DNA of 64,000 nucleotides, taken from assembly GCF_009932725.1 (NCBI RefSeq), contig NZ_BLJU01000011.1:93947-157946 (forward strand). Direction: 5' to 3'. A model generated the notes under the pieces. It had not been told where the DNA came from. It did not search any database and was given only the letters and a program-made list of their open reading frames with translations. This stretch comes from Pseudomonas yangonensis (GTDB lineage: Bacteria; Pseudomonadota; Gammaproteobacteria; Pseudomonadales; Pseudomonadaceae). Positions 16,412 through 23,393 of this stretch are shown one piece after another (within the stretch, counting starts at the first letter, position 1; each line of letters opens with the position of its first letter). The position numbers and the translations under genes are program-made.

Positions 16412-16627
16412 TTACAGCTTGGCGATGGACACCTCGGTGGATTTGACGAAGGCAATCACCTCACTGCCCACCTGCAGCTCCAATTCGCGCACGGAACGGG
16501 TGGTGATCACCGAGGTGACGATGCCGGCCGCGGTCTGCACGTCGATTTCCGAGAACACGTCGCCGATGACGATCTCCTTGATGCTGCCCTTGAACTGGTT
16601 ACGCACGTTGATGGCTTTGATGGTCAT
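16412..16627 (-). CDS. ssuF: SsuF, small TOBE/molbindin-like protein of the sulfonate operon
   Basis: 71 residues forming a single TOBE (molbindin-like) domain: MTIKAINVRNQFKGSIKEIV, then GDVFSEIDVQTAAGIVTSVITTRSVRELEL and a FVKSTEVSIAKL end. Such proteins bind oxyanions such as molybdate in other contexts. In Pseudomonas the last gene of the ssu operon, ssuF, encodes this type, is needed for sulfonate and sulfate-ester use, and has no settled mechanism. It has a clear ribosome site (CAGGAGAAACACC). It lies 88 bases after ssuB, with an inverted pair of REP-like elements in the gap. Confidence 0.85.
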   Translation of the reverse strand: MTIKAINVRNQFKGSIKEIVIGDVFSEIDVQTAAGIVTSVITTRSVRELELQVGSEVIAFVKSTEVSIAKL

Positions 16628-16653
16628 GGTGTTTCTCCTGATGGTCCACTGAT

Positions 16654-16711
16654 GTAGCCCGGATGCAATCCGGGGGAATTCTTGAGCCGCCCCGGATTAC
16701 ATCCGGGCTAC
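16654..16711. repeat. Inverted pair of REP-like elements, ssuB-ssuF gap
   Basis: GTAGCCCGGATGCAATCCGG at 16654-16673 and the inverse CCCCGGATTACATCCGGGCT at 16690-16709, in opposite orientation. Each forms its own CCCGGAT/ATCCGGG stem. They fill the gap between ssuB and ssuF. Confidence 0.85.
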
Positions 16712-16715
16712 GGCC

Positions 16716-17516
16716 TCACAGCGCCCAACGCAATTGCGTGGGCAGGGGTGATACGGGGTCGGGTGGCGTCGGCAGCTCCGGCTGCGCCAGCACGCGGTCG
16801 AGCACGCGCGCTTCCAGCGCCGCCAGCAGCGGCGAGCCATGCGGGCGCGGGCGAACCAGTTGCACATCGAGGTCGAGGCCGATCTGGCCGTCCTCGATCA
16901 GGATCACCCGATCCGCCACGGCCACCGCCTCGGCAACGTCGTGGGTCACCAGCAGCACGGTGAAGCCATGCTGTTGCCACAGGCGCTCGATCAGGCGCTG
17001 CATCTCGATACGGGTCAGCGCATCCAGCGCGCCCAGCGGTTCGTCGAGCAGCAGCAGACGCGGGCGATGGATCAGCGCCCGGGCCAGGGCCACACGCTGC
17101 TTCTGCCCGCCGGACAGGGCCGCCGGCCACTCACCTGCGCGATCGGCCAGGCCGACCGCGGCCAGCGCTTCCTCGGCCTGCTTGCGCCAGTTGCCGGACA
17201 GGCCCAGACCGACGTTGTCGATCACCCGCTTCCAGGGCAACAGGCGCGAGTCCTGGAACATCAGGCGGATGTCCTCGCGCACCGCGTTGAGCGAGCCGCT
17301 GCCGGCCAGCAGTTGACCGCTGCTGGGTCGATCCAGCCCGGCCAGCAGGCGCAGCAGCGTGCTCTTGCCGCAGCCACTGCGCCCGACCACGGCAACGAAC
17401 TGGCCGGCCGGGATATGCAGGTCGATGCCCTTGAGCACCTGACGCTCGCCGAAGGATTTCTCGATGTTCTCGATCGCCAGTGGAATGCCCTGACGAATGT
17501 TATGCAGCGCTGTCAT
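16716..17516 (-). CDS. ssuB: Aliphatic sulfonate ABC transporter ATPase SsuB
   Basis: 266 residues, a single ABC ATPase domain: Walker [10 protein letters not shown] near residue 45, Q loop [10 protein letters not shown], signature [15 protein letters not shown], Walker [13 protein letters not shown] and the H-loop [11 protein letters not shown]. It is the SsuB/TauB type and powers sulfonate import through SsuC. The ATG overlaps the ssuC stop by 4 bases, indicating coupling. Confidence 0.93.
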   Translation of the reverse strand: MTALHNIRQGIPLAIENIEKSFGERQVLKGIDLHIPAGQFVAVVGRSGCGKSTLLRLLAGLDRPSSGQLLAGSGSLNAVREDIRLMFQDSRLLPWKRVIDNVGLGLSGNWRKQAEEALAAVGLADRAGEWPAALSGGQKQRVALARALIHRPRLLLLDEPLGALDALTRIEMQRLIERLWQQHGFTVLLVTHDVAEAVAVADRVILIEDGQIGLDLDVQLVRPRPHGSPLLAALEARVLDRVLAQPELPTPPDPVSPLPTQLRWAL

Positions 17517-18307
17517 TGCCCACCAGCCTTGGCCTGATAGGCCGGATGCCAGCGCAACCAGACGCGTTCGAGACCACGAGCGGCGACATCGGCCAGCTTG
17601 CCGAGCACCGCGTAGAGCAGGATCGCCAGCACCACCACGTCAGTCTGCAGGAACTCGCGGGCGTTCATCGCCAGGTAGCCGATGCCACTGCTGGCGGAGA
17701 TGGTCTCCGCCACGATTAACGTGAGCCACATGAAGCCGAGGGCGAAACGCACGCCGACCAGGATCGACGGCAGCGCACCGGGCAGGATCACCTGGCGGAA
17801 CAGCGAGAAGCCGGATAAGCCATAGCTGCGCGCCATTTCCACCAGCGCCGGGTCGACGTTGCGGATGCCGTGGTAGGTGTTGAGGTAGATGGGGAACAGG
17901 GTGCCGAGCGCGACCAGGAACACCTTGGCCGCCTCGTCGATGCCGAACCAGAGGATCACCAGCGGGATCAGCGCCAGGTGCGGCACGTTGCGGATCATCT
18001 GCACCGAGCTGTCGAGAAAGCGCTCGCCCCATTTCGACAGGCCGGTGATAAAGCCCAGCAGCAGGCCGATACCGCCGCCGATGGCGAAGCCGATGCCGGC
18101 GCGCTGGCCGCTGATCGCCAGGTGCTGCCAGATTTCGCCGGAGGCCAGCAGCTCCCAGCCGGCGGCCAGCACCGCGCTGGGTGCCGGCAGAATGCGGCTG
18201 GACAACCAGCCGCTGGCCACCGCCAGCTGCCAGGCGGCCAGCAGCCCAAGCGGCAAGGCCCAGGGCGCGGCGCGCAGGGCCAGTTTGTTAAGGGTCGTGT
18301 TGCTCAT
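17513..18307 (-). CDS. ssuC: Aliphatic sulfonate ABC transporter permease SsuC
   Basis: 264 residues with about six membrane spans and the EAA-loop pattern ([27 protein letters not shown]) of the SsuC/TauC/NrtB permease family. It forms the channel with SsuB and receives substrate from SsuA. A GAGG ribosome site precedes the ATG. The 233-base gap before it (toward ssuD) is unusual for an operon and is filled with repeats; the downstream junction with ssuB is a 4-base overlap. Confidence 0.93.
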   Translation of the reverse strand: MSNTTLNKLALRAAPWALPLGLLAAWQLAVASGWLSSRILPAPSAVLAAGWELLASGEIWQHLAISGQRAGIGFAIGGGIGLLLGFITGLSKWGERFLDSSVQMIRNVPHLALIPLVILWFGIDEAAKVFLVALGTLFPIYLNTYHGIRNVDPALVEMARSYGLSGFSLFRQVILPGALPSILVGVRFALGFMWLTLIVAETISASSGIGYLAMNAREFLQTDVVVLAILLYAVLGKLADVAARGLERVWLRWHPAYQAKAGGQ

Positions 18308-18340
18308 GGTTGCCTCGAAAACCTTTGTAGCGTCTGTATT

Positions 18341-18518
18341 CCCCGGATTGCATCCGGGCTACATCTGCCCTCTCCCCAACCCTCTCCCATAAATGGTAGA
18401 GGGGGCTGATCGGCGCCGCTGGTTCGGCCGGAGTCCGGTTCATCCCCCCTCTCCCGCTTGCGGGAGAGGGGCTGGGGGAGAGGGTGCTTTTCAGTCCGTA
18501 GCCCGGATGCAATCCGGG
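18341..18518. repeat. Repeat-filled ssuD-ssuC gap
   Basis: Two inverted copies of the GCCCGGATGCAATCCGGG element (18341-18362 and 18498-18518) flank a block at 18367-18484. That block carries CCCTCTCC-rich sequence and its inverse GGGAGAGGGG, including a strong CCCCTCTCCCGC/GCGGGAGAGGGG stem. This is a compound palindromic repeat inside the ssu operon. No coding capacity seen. Confidence 0.8.
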
Positions 18519-18540
18519 AAAACCTTTGCCTGCGCTTACC

Positions 18541-19689
18541 TCAGCTCGCCGAAGCCGCCTTCGGCAAAATGTCGCTGGAGATCATTTCGCCGAACGGGCT
18601 GACATAGCCGCGACTCTCCGGACGCACAGGCGCGGCCACGTCCAGGTGTGGGAACAGCAGTTCGGCGACCCGGTACGACTCCTCCAGATGCGGGTAGCCG
18701 GAAAAGATGAAGGTGTCGATGCCAAGCTCCGCGTACTCCCTGACCCGCGCCGCCACGGTCGGGCCATCGCCGACCAGCGCGGTACCGGCGCCGCCGCGCA
18801 CCAGGCCGACACCGGCCCAGAGGTTCGGCGACACTTCCAGGTTGTCGGTCTTGCCGCCGTGCAGGGCGGCCATGCGCTGCTGGCCGACCGAGTCGAAGCG
18901 CGCCAGCGACGCCTGGGCGCGGTCGATGGTGTCCTGGTCCAGATGGCTGATCAGGCGATCCGCCGCCGCCCAGGCCTCCTCGTTGGTCTCGCGCACGATC
19001 ACGTGCAGACGAATGCCGAAGCGCACTTCACGGCCCTGCCTGACCGCCTTCTCCCGCACCTGGGCGATCTTCTCGGCCACCGCAGCCGGCGGCTCGCCCC
19101 AGGTCAGGTACAGCTCGACCTGCTCGGCGGCCAGGTCCTGCGCCGCGTCGGAGGAGCCACCGAAATACAGCGGCGGACGCGGCCGCTGGATCGGCGGGTA
19201 GAGCAGCTTGGCGCCCTTCACCTGGATGTGCTTGCCGTCGTAGTCGACGGTTTCGCCCTCCAGTACTCGGCGCCAGATACGGGTGAATTCGACGGACGCC
19301 TCGTAACGCTCAGCGTGCGACAGGTGCAGGCCGTCGCCGGCCAGTTCGTCCGGATCGCCCCCGGTCACCAGGTTGAACAGCGCGCGGCCGTTGGACAGGC
19401 GATCCAGAGTCGCCGCCTGGCGCGCAGCCACGGTCGGCGAAATGATCCCCGGGCGCAGCGCGACGAGAAACTTCAGGTTCTGCGTCACCGGGATCAGCGA
19501 GGCCGCCACCAGCCAGGAGTCCTCGCAGGAACGCCCGGTGGGAATCAGCACGCCGCCGAAGCCGAGACGGTCGGCAGCCTGGGCGATCTGCGCCAGGTAG
19601 CCGTGGTCGACGGCGCGGGCGCCTTCGGCGGTGCCCAAATATTTGCCATCACCATGGGTAGGCAGGAACCAGAAGATATTGAGGCTCAT
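18541..19689 (-). CDS. ssuD: FMNH2-dependent alkanesulfonate monooxygenase SsuD
   Basis: 382 residues, matching the usual SsuD length. The start at 19689 ([19 protein letters not shown]) is chosen because GGAGA lies upstream and the N-terminus matches the family; a 15-residue upstream extension would be encoded by a REP element. It is a flavin-dependent TIM-barrel of the bacterial luciferase type, with [12 protein letters not shown] and FNLVTGGDP. It cleaves C1-C14 alkanesulfonates to aldehyde and sulfite using FMNH2 from SsuE and oxygen. It is expected to be induced under sulfate limitation as part of lsfA-ssuEADCBF. Confidence 0.95.
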   Translation of the reverse strand: MSLNIFWFLPTHGDGKYLGTAEGARAVDHGYLAQIAQAADRLGFGGVLIPTGRSCEDSWLVAASLIPVTQNLKFLVALRPGIISPTVAARQAATLDRLSNGRALFNLVTGGDPDELAGDGLHLSHAERYEASVEFTRIWRRVLEGETVDYDGKHIQVKGAKLLYPPIQRPRPPLYFGGSSDAAQDLAAEQVELYLTWGEPPAAVAEKIAQVREKAVRQGREVRFGIRLHVIVRETNEEAWAAADRLISHLDQDTIDRAQASLARFDSVGQQRMAALHGGKTDNLEVSPNLWAGVGLVRGGAGTALVGDGPTVAARVREYAELGIDTFIFSGYPHLEESYRVAELLFPHLDVAAPVRPESRGYVSPFGEMISSDILPKAASAS

Positions 19690-19719
19690 GGAGTGGTCTC
19701 CTTTTGCGAAAGCGTTGAC

Positions 19720-19776
19720 GTAGCCCGGATGCAATCCGGGAGTACCGTGCAGCGATCCCGGATCGCATCCGGGCTA
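19720..19776. repeat. Inverted pair of REP-like elements, ssuA-ssuD gap
   Basis: GTAGCCCGGATGCAATCCGG at 19720-19739 and CCCGGATCGCATCCGGGCTA at 19757-19776, in opposite orientation. They lie directly after the binding-protein gene ssuA on the transcript. Confidence 0.85.
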
Positions 19777-19780
19777 CGGG

Positions 19781-20746
19781 TTACTGGGCCTGGGCGACCT
19801 TGTCCGGCTGCCGCCAGATCACCTCGGCAATGCTCAGGCGCTTGGGGATCAGCTTCAGATCGCTGAAGGTGTCGGCGATCTTCTGCTGTGCACTCGCCAC
19901 TTCCGGGGTGATCAGCTGCGCGCCGTAGCTTTGCCGCTCAACCGCAGCACGGGTGATCTCGGGGGACAGGCCTAGCAGCGGTGCGACCTGGGCGGTGACC
20001 TCGTCGACGTTGGCGCGAGTCCACTCGCCTGTCTTGCGAATCTCGTCCACCAGAGCGACCACTACCTCAGGGTGCTTTTCGGCGAAGGGACGCGCGGCCA
20101 AGTAGAACTGGTGGTTGCTCACCAGGCCCTGGCCGTCGCGCAAGGTACGGGCCTGCAGTTGCTGTTCGGCGGCAGCCTGGAAGGGGTCCCAGATCACCCA
20201 GGCGTCGACGCTGCCACGCTCGAACGCGGCGCGGGCATCGGCAGGCGGCAGGTACACGGGGGTGATATCGCTGATGCTCAGGCCGGCTTCCTCCAGCGCG
20301 CGCACCAGCAGGTAATGCACGTTGGAGCCCTTGTTCAGGGCGACCTTCTTGCCCTTGAGTTCGGCCACCGTTTTGATCGGCGAATCCTTGGGCAGCAGTA
20401 TCGCCTCGCTGAGCGGCGCCGGCGGCTCGAAGGCCACGTAGAGCAGATCGGCGCCGGCGGCCTGGGCGAATACCGGCGGTGTCTCGCCTGTGGTGCCGAA
20501 GTCGATGGAGCCCACGTTGAGCCCTTCGAGCAGCTGCGGGCCCGCCGGGAACTCGGTCCACTGCACCTTGACGCCCTGTTCGGCCAGGCGTTTTTCCAGC
20601 GCACCGCTGGATTTGAGCAGCACCAGGGTGCCGTATTTCTGATAGCCGATACGCAGTGTCTCGGCTTGAGCGTGAGTGATGGCGCCGAAGGAAATGGCCG
20701 CGGCAAACAGGGCGACCAGACTCCGACGCAAAGTGTTGGCGCCCAT
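19781..20746 (-). CDS. ssuA: Periplasmic aliphatic-sulfonate-binding protein SsuA
   Basis: 321 residues with a signal peptide (about residues 1-28, ending THAQA). It is a type 2 periplasmic binding protein of the SsuA/NrtA/TauA family: LRIGYQKYGTLVLLKSSGAL, FDFGTTGETPPVFAQAAGAD-like segment, and DAWVIWDPFQAAAE. A strong AAAGGAGG site precedes the ATG. It captures alkanesulfonates for SsuBC. It is separated from ssuD by an inverted REP pair and from ssuE by a long hairpin. Confidence 0.94.
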   Translation of the reverse strand: MGANTLRRSLVALFAAAISFGAITHAQAETLRIGYQKYGTLVLLKSSGALEKRLAEQGVKVQWTEFPAGPQLLEGLNVGSIDFGTTGETPPVFAQAAGADLLYVAFEPPAPLSEAILLPKDSPIKTVAELKGKKVALNKGSNVHYLLVRALEEAGLSISDITPVYLPPADARAAFERGSVDAWVIWDPFQAAAEQQLQARTLRDGQGLVSNHQFYLAARPFAEKHPEVVVALVDEIRKTGEWTRANVDEVTAQVAPLLGLSPEITRAAVERQSYGAQLITPEVASAQQKIADTFSDLKLIPKRLSIAEVIWRQPDKVAQAQ

Positions 20747-20819
20747 GGCGACCTCCTTTGCAAGTTGAGTGTGGGCCTGCTTGCCCGTTGGCGGGCGAGT
20801 AAGGCTTTTTGGGGCTTCA

Positions 20820-20886
20820 GGCTGCAGGCCTCAGGCTCCAGGCGGATAGGCTCTTGCCTGCCGCCTCTAGCCTGCGGCCTGCAGCC
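20820..20886. repeat. 67-base imperfect palindrome in the ssuE-ssuA gap
   Basis: Left arm 20820-20850 (GGCTGCAGGCCTCAGGCTCC...) pairs with right arm 20857-20886 (...CTAGCCTGCGGCCTGCAGCC) with few mismatches over 30 bases. It is rich in repeated CAGGC/GCCTG words. It lies between ssuE and ssuA on the same transcript. Confidence 0.75.
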
Positions 20887-20891
20887 GCTTT

Positions 20892-21485
20892 TCAGATACT
20901 CCAGCGGGCGTTCACCAGCCGGTCGTTCAATACGTTCGGGTCGATCGGCTTCGGCCGTCGCGCCAGGGCGGCGGTCAGTTGTTCCAGGGCCTCGTCGAGG
21001 CGTTCGCGCAGCTCGTCGTCGATCTGCGCAGGCCTGTCCCCTTCCGGGTAGGCGATCTGCTTGTCCACGGCGAACACGCCGCTGAGCATCTCCTGGGCCT
21101 TCAGCGCAGCCAGCACCGGCTTGAGCGCGTAGTCCACTGCCAACAGATGCGCCGGGCTGCCACCACTGGCCAGCGGCAGTACCACCTTGTGCGCCAGGGC
21201 ACGTTCGGGCAGCAGATCCAGCAGCACCTTCAACGCGCCGGTGAACGATGCCTTGTACACCGGCGTACCGACCACCAGGCCATCGGCGCTGGCCACCACG
21301 GCCTGGAGCTGGCGGACAGCCGGGCTGTCGAAGCGTGCGTGCAGCAGATCCTCGGCGGGAAAATCGCGCACCTTGAGCAGGCTCACTTCCACCTGCTGCG
21401 CCTCCAGGCGCTGGCGTACATGGTCCAGCAGCACTTCGGTGCGCGAACGCGCCGCAGGGCTGCCGGACAGCAACACGACATGCAT
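20892..21485 (-). CDS. ssuE: NAD(P)H-dependent FMN reductase SsuE
   Basis: 197 residues with a flavodoxin-like fold: [19 protein letters not shown] at the N-terminus binds the FMN phosphate, and [23 protein letters not shown] is the typical SsuE/MsuE segment. It supplies reduced FMN to SsuD. An AAGGA ribosome site precedes the ATG. It lies 9 bases after lsfA, so the two are one transcript. The remaining ssu genes follow after a 145-base gap holding a long hairpin. Confidence 0.94.
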   Translation of the reverse strand: MHVVLLSGSPAARSRTEVLLDHVRQRLEAQQVEVSLLKVRDFPAEDLLHARFDSPAVRQLQAVVASADGLVVGTPVYKASFTGALKVLLDLLPERALAHKVVLPLASGGSPAHLLAVDYALKPVLAALKAQEMLSGVFAVDKQIAYPEGDRPAQIDDELRERLDEALEQLTAALARRPKPIDPNVLNDRLVNARWSI

Positions 21486-21494
21486 GATCGATCC

Positions 21495-22133
21495 TTAGCG
21501 ATTCGGTTGCGGCGTCAGACGCAGATAGGGCTTCACGGCGCGGTAGCCCTTGGGAAAGCGCTGGGCGATTTCGGCTTCGTCCTTGAGCGACGGCACGATC
21601 ACCACCTCGTCACCGTCCTGCCAGTTGGCCGGCGTGGCCACCTTGTAGTTGTCGGTCAGCTGCAGCGAATCCACCACGCGCAGGATCTCGTGGAAGTTAC
21701 GCCCGGTGCTGGCTGGATAGGTGATGGTCAGGCGCACCTTCTTGTTCGGGTCGATGACGAACAGCGAACGCACGGTCAGGGTGTCGTTGGCGTTCGGGTG
21801 GATCAGGTCGTAGAGGTCAGAGACCTTGCGGTCGGCATCGGCGATGATCGGAAAGTTGACCCGGGTGTTCTGCGTCTCGTTGATGTCGTCGATCCACTTG
21901 AGGTGCGAATCCACCGGGTCGACCGACAGGGCGATGGCCTTGACGCCGCGCTGGGCGAATTCGTCCTTGAGCTTGGCGGTGAAGCCCAGCTCGGTGGTGC
22001 ACACCGGGGTGAAGTCGGCCGGGTGGGAGAAGAGGATGCCCCAACTGTCGCCCAGCCACTCGTGGAAGCGAATGCGGCCTTCGCTGGAATCCTGTTCGAA
22101 GTCAGGGGCGATGTCGCCCAGGCGGATGGTCAT
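21495..22133 (-). CDS. lsfA: 1-Cys peroxiredoxin LsfA
   Basis: 212 residues of the Prx6-type peroxiredoxin family: the peroxidatic Cys is in HPADFTPVCTTELG, with VDPVDSHLKWIDDI and a long C-terminal arm (VTPANWQ-like, EVVIVPSLKDEAE). It reduces hydroperoxides. In Pseudomonas LsfA is made under sulfate limitation and lies beside the ssu genes, as here, where it heads the transcript. A CAAGGAG site precedes the ATG. The upstream divergent region carries an AT-rich palindrome and the 13-mer ACAAAAAGAATAA, candidate sites for a sulfur regulator. Confidence 0.94.
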   Translation of the reverse strand: MTIRLGDIAPDFEQDSSEGRIRFHEWLGDSWGILFSHPADFTPVCTTELGFTAKLKDEFAQRGVKAIALSVDPVDSHLKWIDDINETQNTRVNFPIIADADRKVSDLYDLIHPNANDTLTVRSLFVIDPNKKVRLTITYPASTGRNFHEILRVVDSLQLTDNYKVATPANWQDGDEVVIVPSLKDEAEIAQRFPKGYRAVKPYLRLTPQPNR

Positions 22134-22191
22134 GATCGTGCTCCTTGGCAGCGGCTTGCGTGGTGCTCACTATGCTCAGGAACGAAACGAA

Positions 22192-22225
22192 ACAAAAAGA
22201 ATAAATAATGATTTATTTATAACCA
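22192..22225. promoter_or_regulatory. AT-rich palindromic block between lsfA and the GNAT gene
   Basis: Contains the 13-mer ACAAAAAGAATAA (22192-22204), also found at 47891-47903. It also has the perfect inverted repeat AATAAAT-AATG-ATTTATT (22200-22217) and TTATAACCA (22217-22225), shared with the sbp promoter. It lies 58-92 bases upstream of lsfA and 24-57 bases upstream of the acetyltransferase. Likely a CysB-type or related sulfur-control site (inference). Confidence 0.6.
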
Positions 22226-22248
22226 AAACATCTTTTAAGAAGACCGTC

Positions 22249-22704
22249 ATGACCGCCCCAACCTTGCACGAGATTCCCGGCGAACAGGCGCCCATGGCGT
22301 TGCTGCTTGAAGCCGACCCCAGCATCGTCCTCATCGCCCGCTATCTACAGGACGGTCATTGCGTGGTCGCGCGCCTGGACGACGCGGTCGTCGGCGTCTA
22401 CGTGATCAAGGCCCTGAGCGCCGATACCTGGGAACTGATGAACATCGCCGTGGCGCCTGAACACCAGGGTCAGGGTATCGGCGCCCTGCTGCTGCACCAC
22501 GCCATCGACCAAGCCCGGCAACTGGGTGCCAAGCGCCTGGAACTGGGCACCGGCAGCTTTGGCCACCAGCTGACCTTTTACCAGCGCGCCGGTTTTCGCG
22601 TGGTGGCGGTGGAGCCGGATTACTTCCTGCAGCACTACCCCGAGCCGTTGTTCGAGAATGGCCTGCAGCATCGGGATCGTTTGCGTCTGGCGCTGGAGCT
22701 TTAG
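22249..22704 (+). CDS. GNAT-family N-acetyltransferase
   Basis: 151 residues. The GNAT core is visible: beta strands around VVGVYVIKAL, the acetyl-CoA loop VAPEHQGQGIGALLLHHAI (Q/RxxGxG/A pattern) and the motif-B region LELGTGSFGHQLTFYQRAGFRV. It probably acetylates a small amine; the substrate is unknown. The ATG at 22249 is preferred because upstream in-frame DNA runs antisense through lsfA. It is transcribed divergently from lsfA across a 115-base region with a sulfur-type AT-rich palindrome, so it may be co-regulated with sulfonate use. Its end overlaps the kdpE end by 4 bases on the opposite strand. Confidence 0.85.
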   Translation: MTAPTLHEIPGEQAPMALLLEADPSIVLIARYLQDGHCVVARLDDAVVGVYVIKALSADTWELMNIAVAPEHQGQGIGALLLHHAIDQARQLGAKRLELGTGSFGHQLTFYQRAGFRVVAVEPDYFLQHYPEPLFENGLQHRDRLRLALEL

Positions 22705-23393
22705 GCAGAGTCGCGCAGACGATAGCCGACACCGGCCTCGGTGATCAGATAGCGCGGCGCGGCCGGGTCGTCGCCGAGCTTCTGCCGCAGATGGCCGACC
22801 ACCACGCGCAGATAATGGCTGTCGCCGACGTGACTGGGGCCCCAGATATCACGCAGCAACTGTTGCTGGGTCACCACCCGCCCGAGGTGCTGGGCGAGCA
22901 GCGCCAGCACGGCGTATTCCTTGGGGGTCAGGGCGATTTCGGTGCCGTCGAGGCTGACCCGGCGATAGGCCAGGTCGATATTCAGCGCACCACAGGCGAT
23001 GCTCGCCGGCAGCGCTTCGCGGCCCTGGCCCTGGCGCAGCAGCACGCGCACCCGGGCGAGGAATTCCTGGATGCCAAACGGTTTGGTCACGTAGTCATTG
23101 GCGCCGCCGTCCAGCGCCAGCACCTTCTCACCTTCGCTGGCACGAACCGAGAGCACCAGCACCGGCACCTGGCTCCATTCGCGCAGGCTGCGCAGCACCT
23201 GCTGGCCGTCGAGGTCGGGCAGGCCGAGGTCGAGCACGACGAGATCGGGGCTGTGCAGCGCCGCCTGGGCCAGGCCGTCTTCGCCGTTGGCCGCCTCCAG
23301 CACCCGATAGCCTTGGGCGCTGAGGGCGATGCGCAGGAACTTGCGAATCTGCGCTTCGTCGTCGATCAGCAGAATGCTCGGCCCCTGGCTCAT
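22701..23393 (-). CDS. kdpE: Two-component response regulator KdpE
   Basis: 230 residues. The receiver domain has IDDEAQIRKF, phospho-acceptor Asp in VVLDLGLPDLDG and Lys in VTKPFG. An OmpR/PhoB-type winged helix follows (LTPKEYAVLALLAQHLGRVV, then GDSHYLRVVVGHLRQKL). It activates kdpFABC when phosphorylated by KdpD. Its ATG overlaps the kdpD stop by one base, so it is coupled to the kinase. Length and order match the standard kdp locus. Confidence 0.95.
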   Translation of the reverse strand: MSQGPSILLIDDEAQIRKFLRIALSAQGYRVLEAANGEDGLAQAALHSPDLVVLDLGLPDLDGQQVLRSLREWSQVPVLVLSVRASEGEKVLALDGGANDYVTKPFGIQEFLARVRVLLRQGQGREALPASIACGALNIDLAYRRVSLDGTEIALTPKEYAVLALLAQHLGRVVTQQQLLRDIWGPSHVGDSHYLRVVVGHLRQKLGDDPAAPRYLITEAGVGYRLRDSA

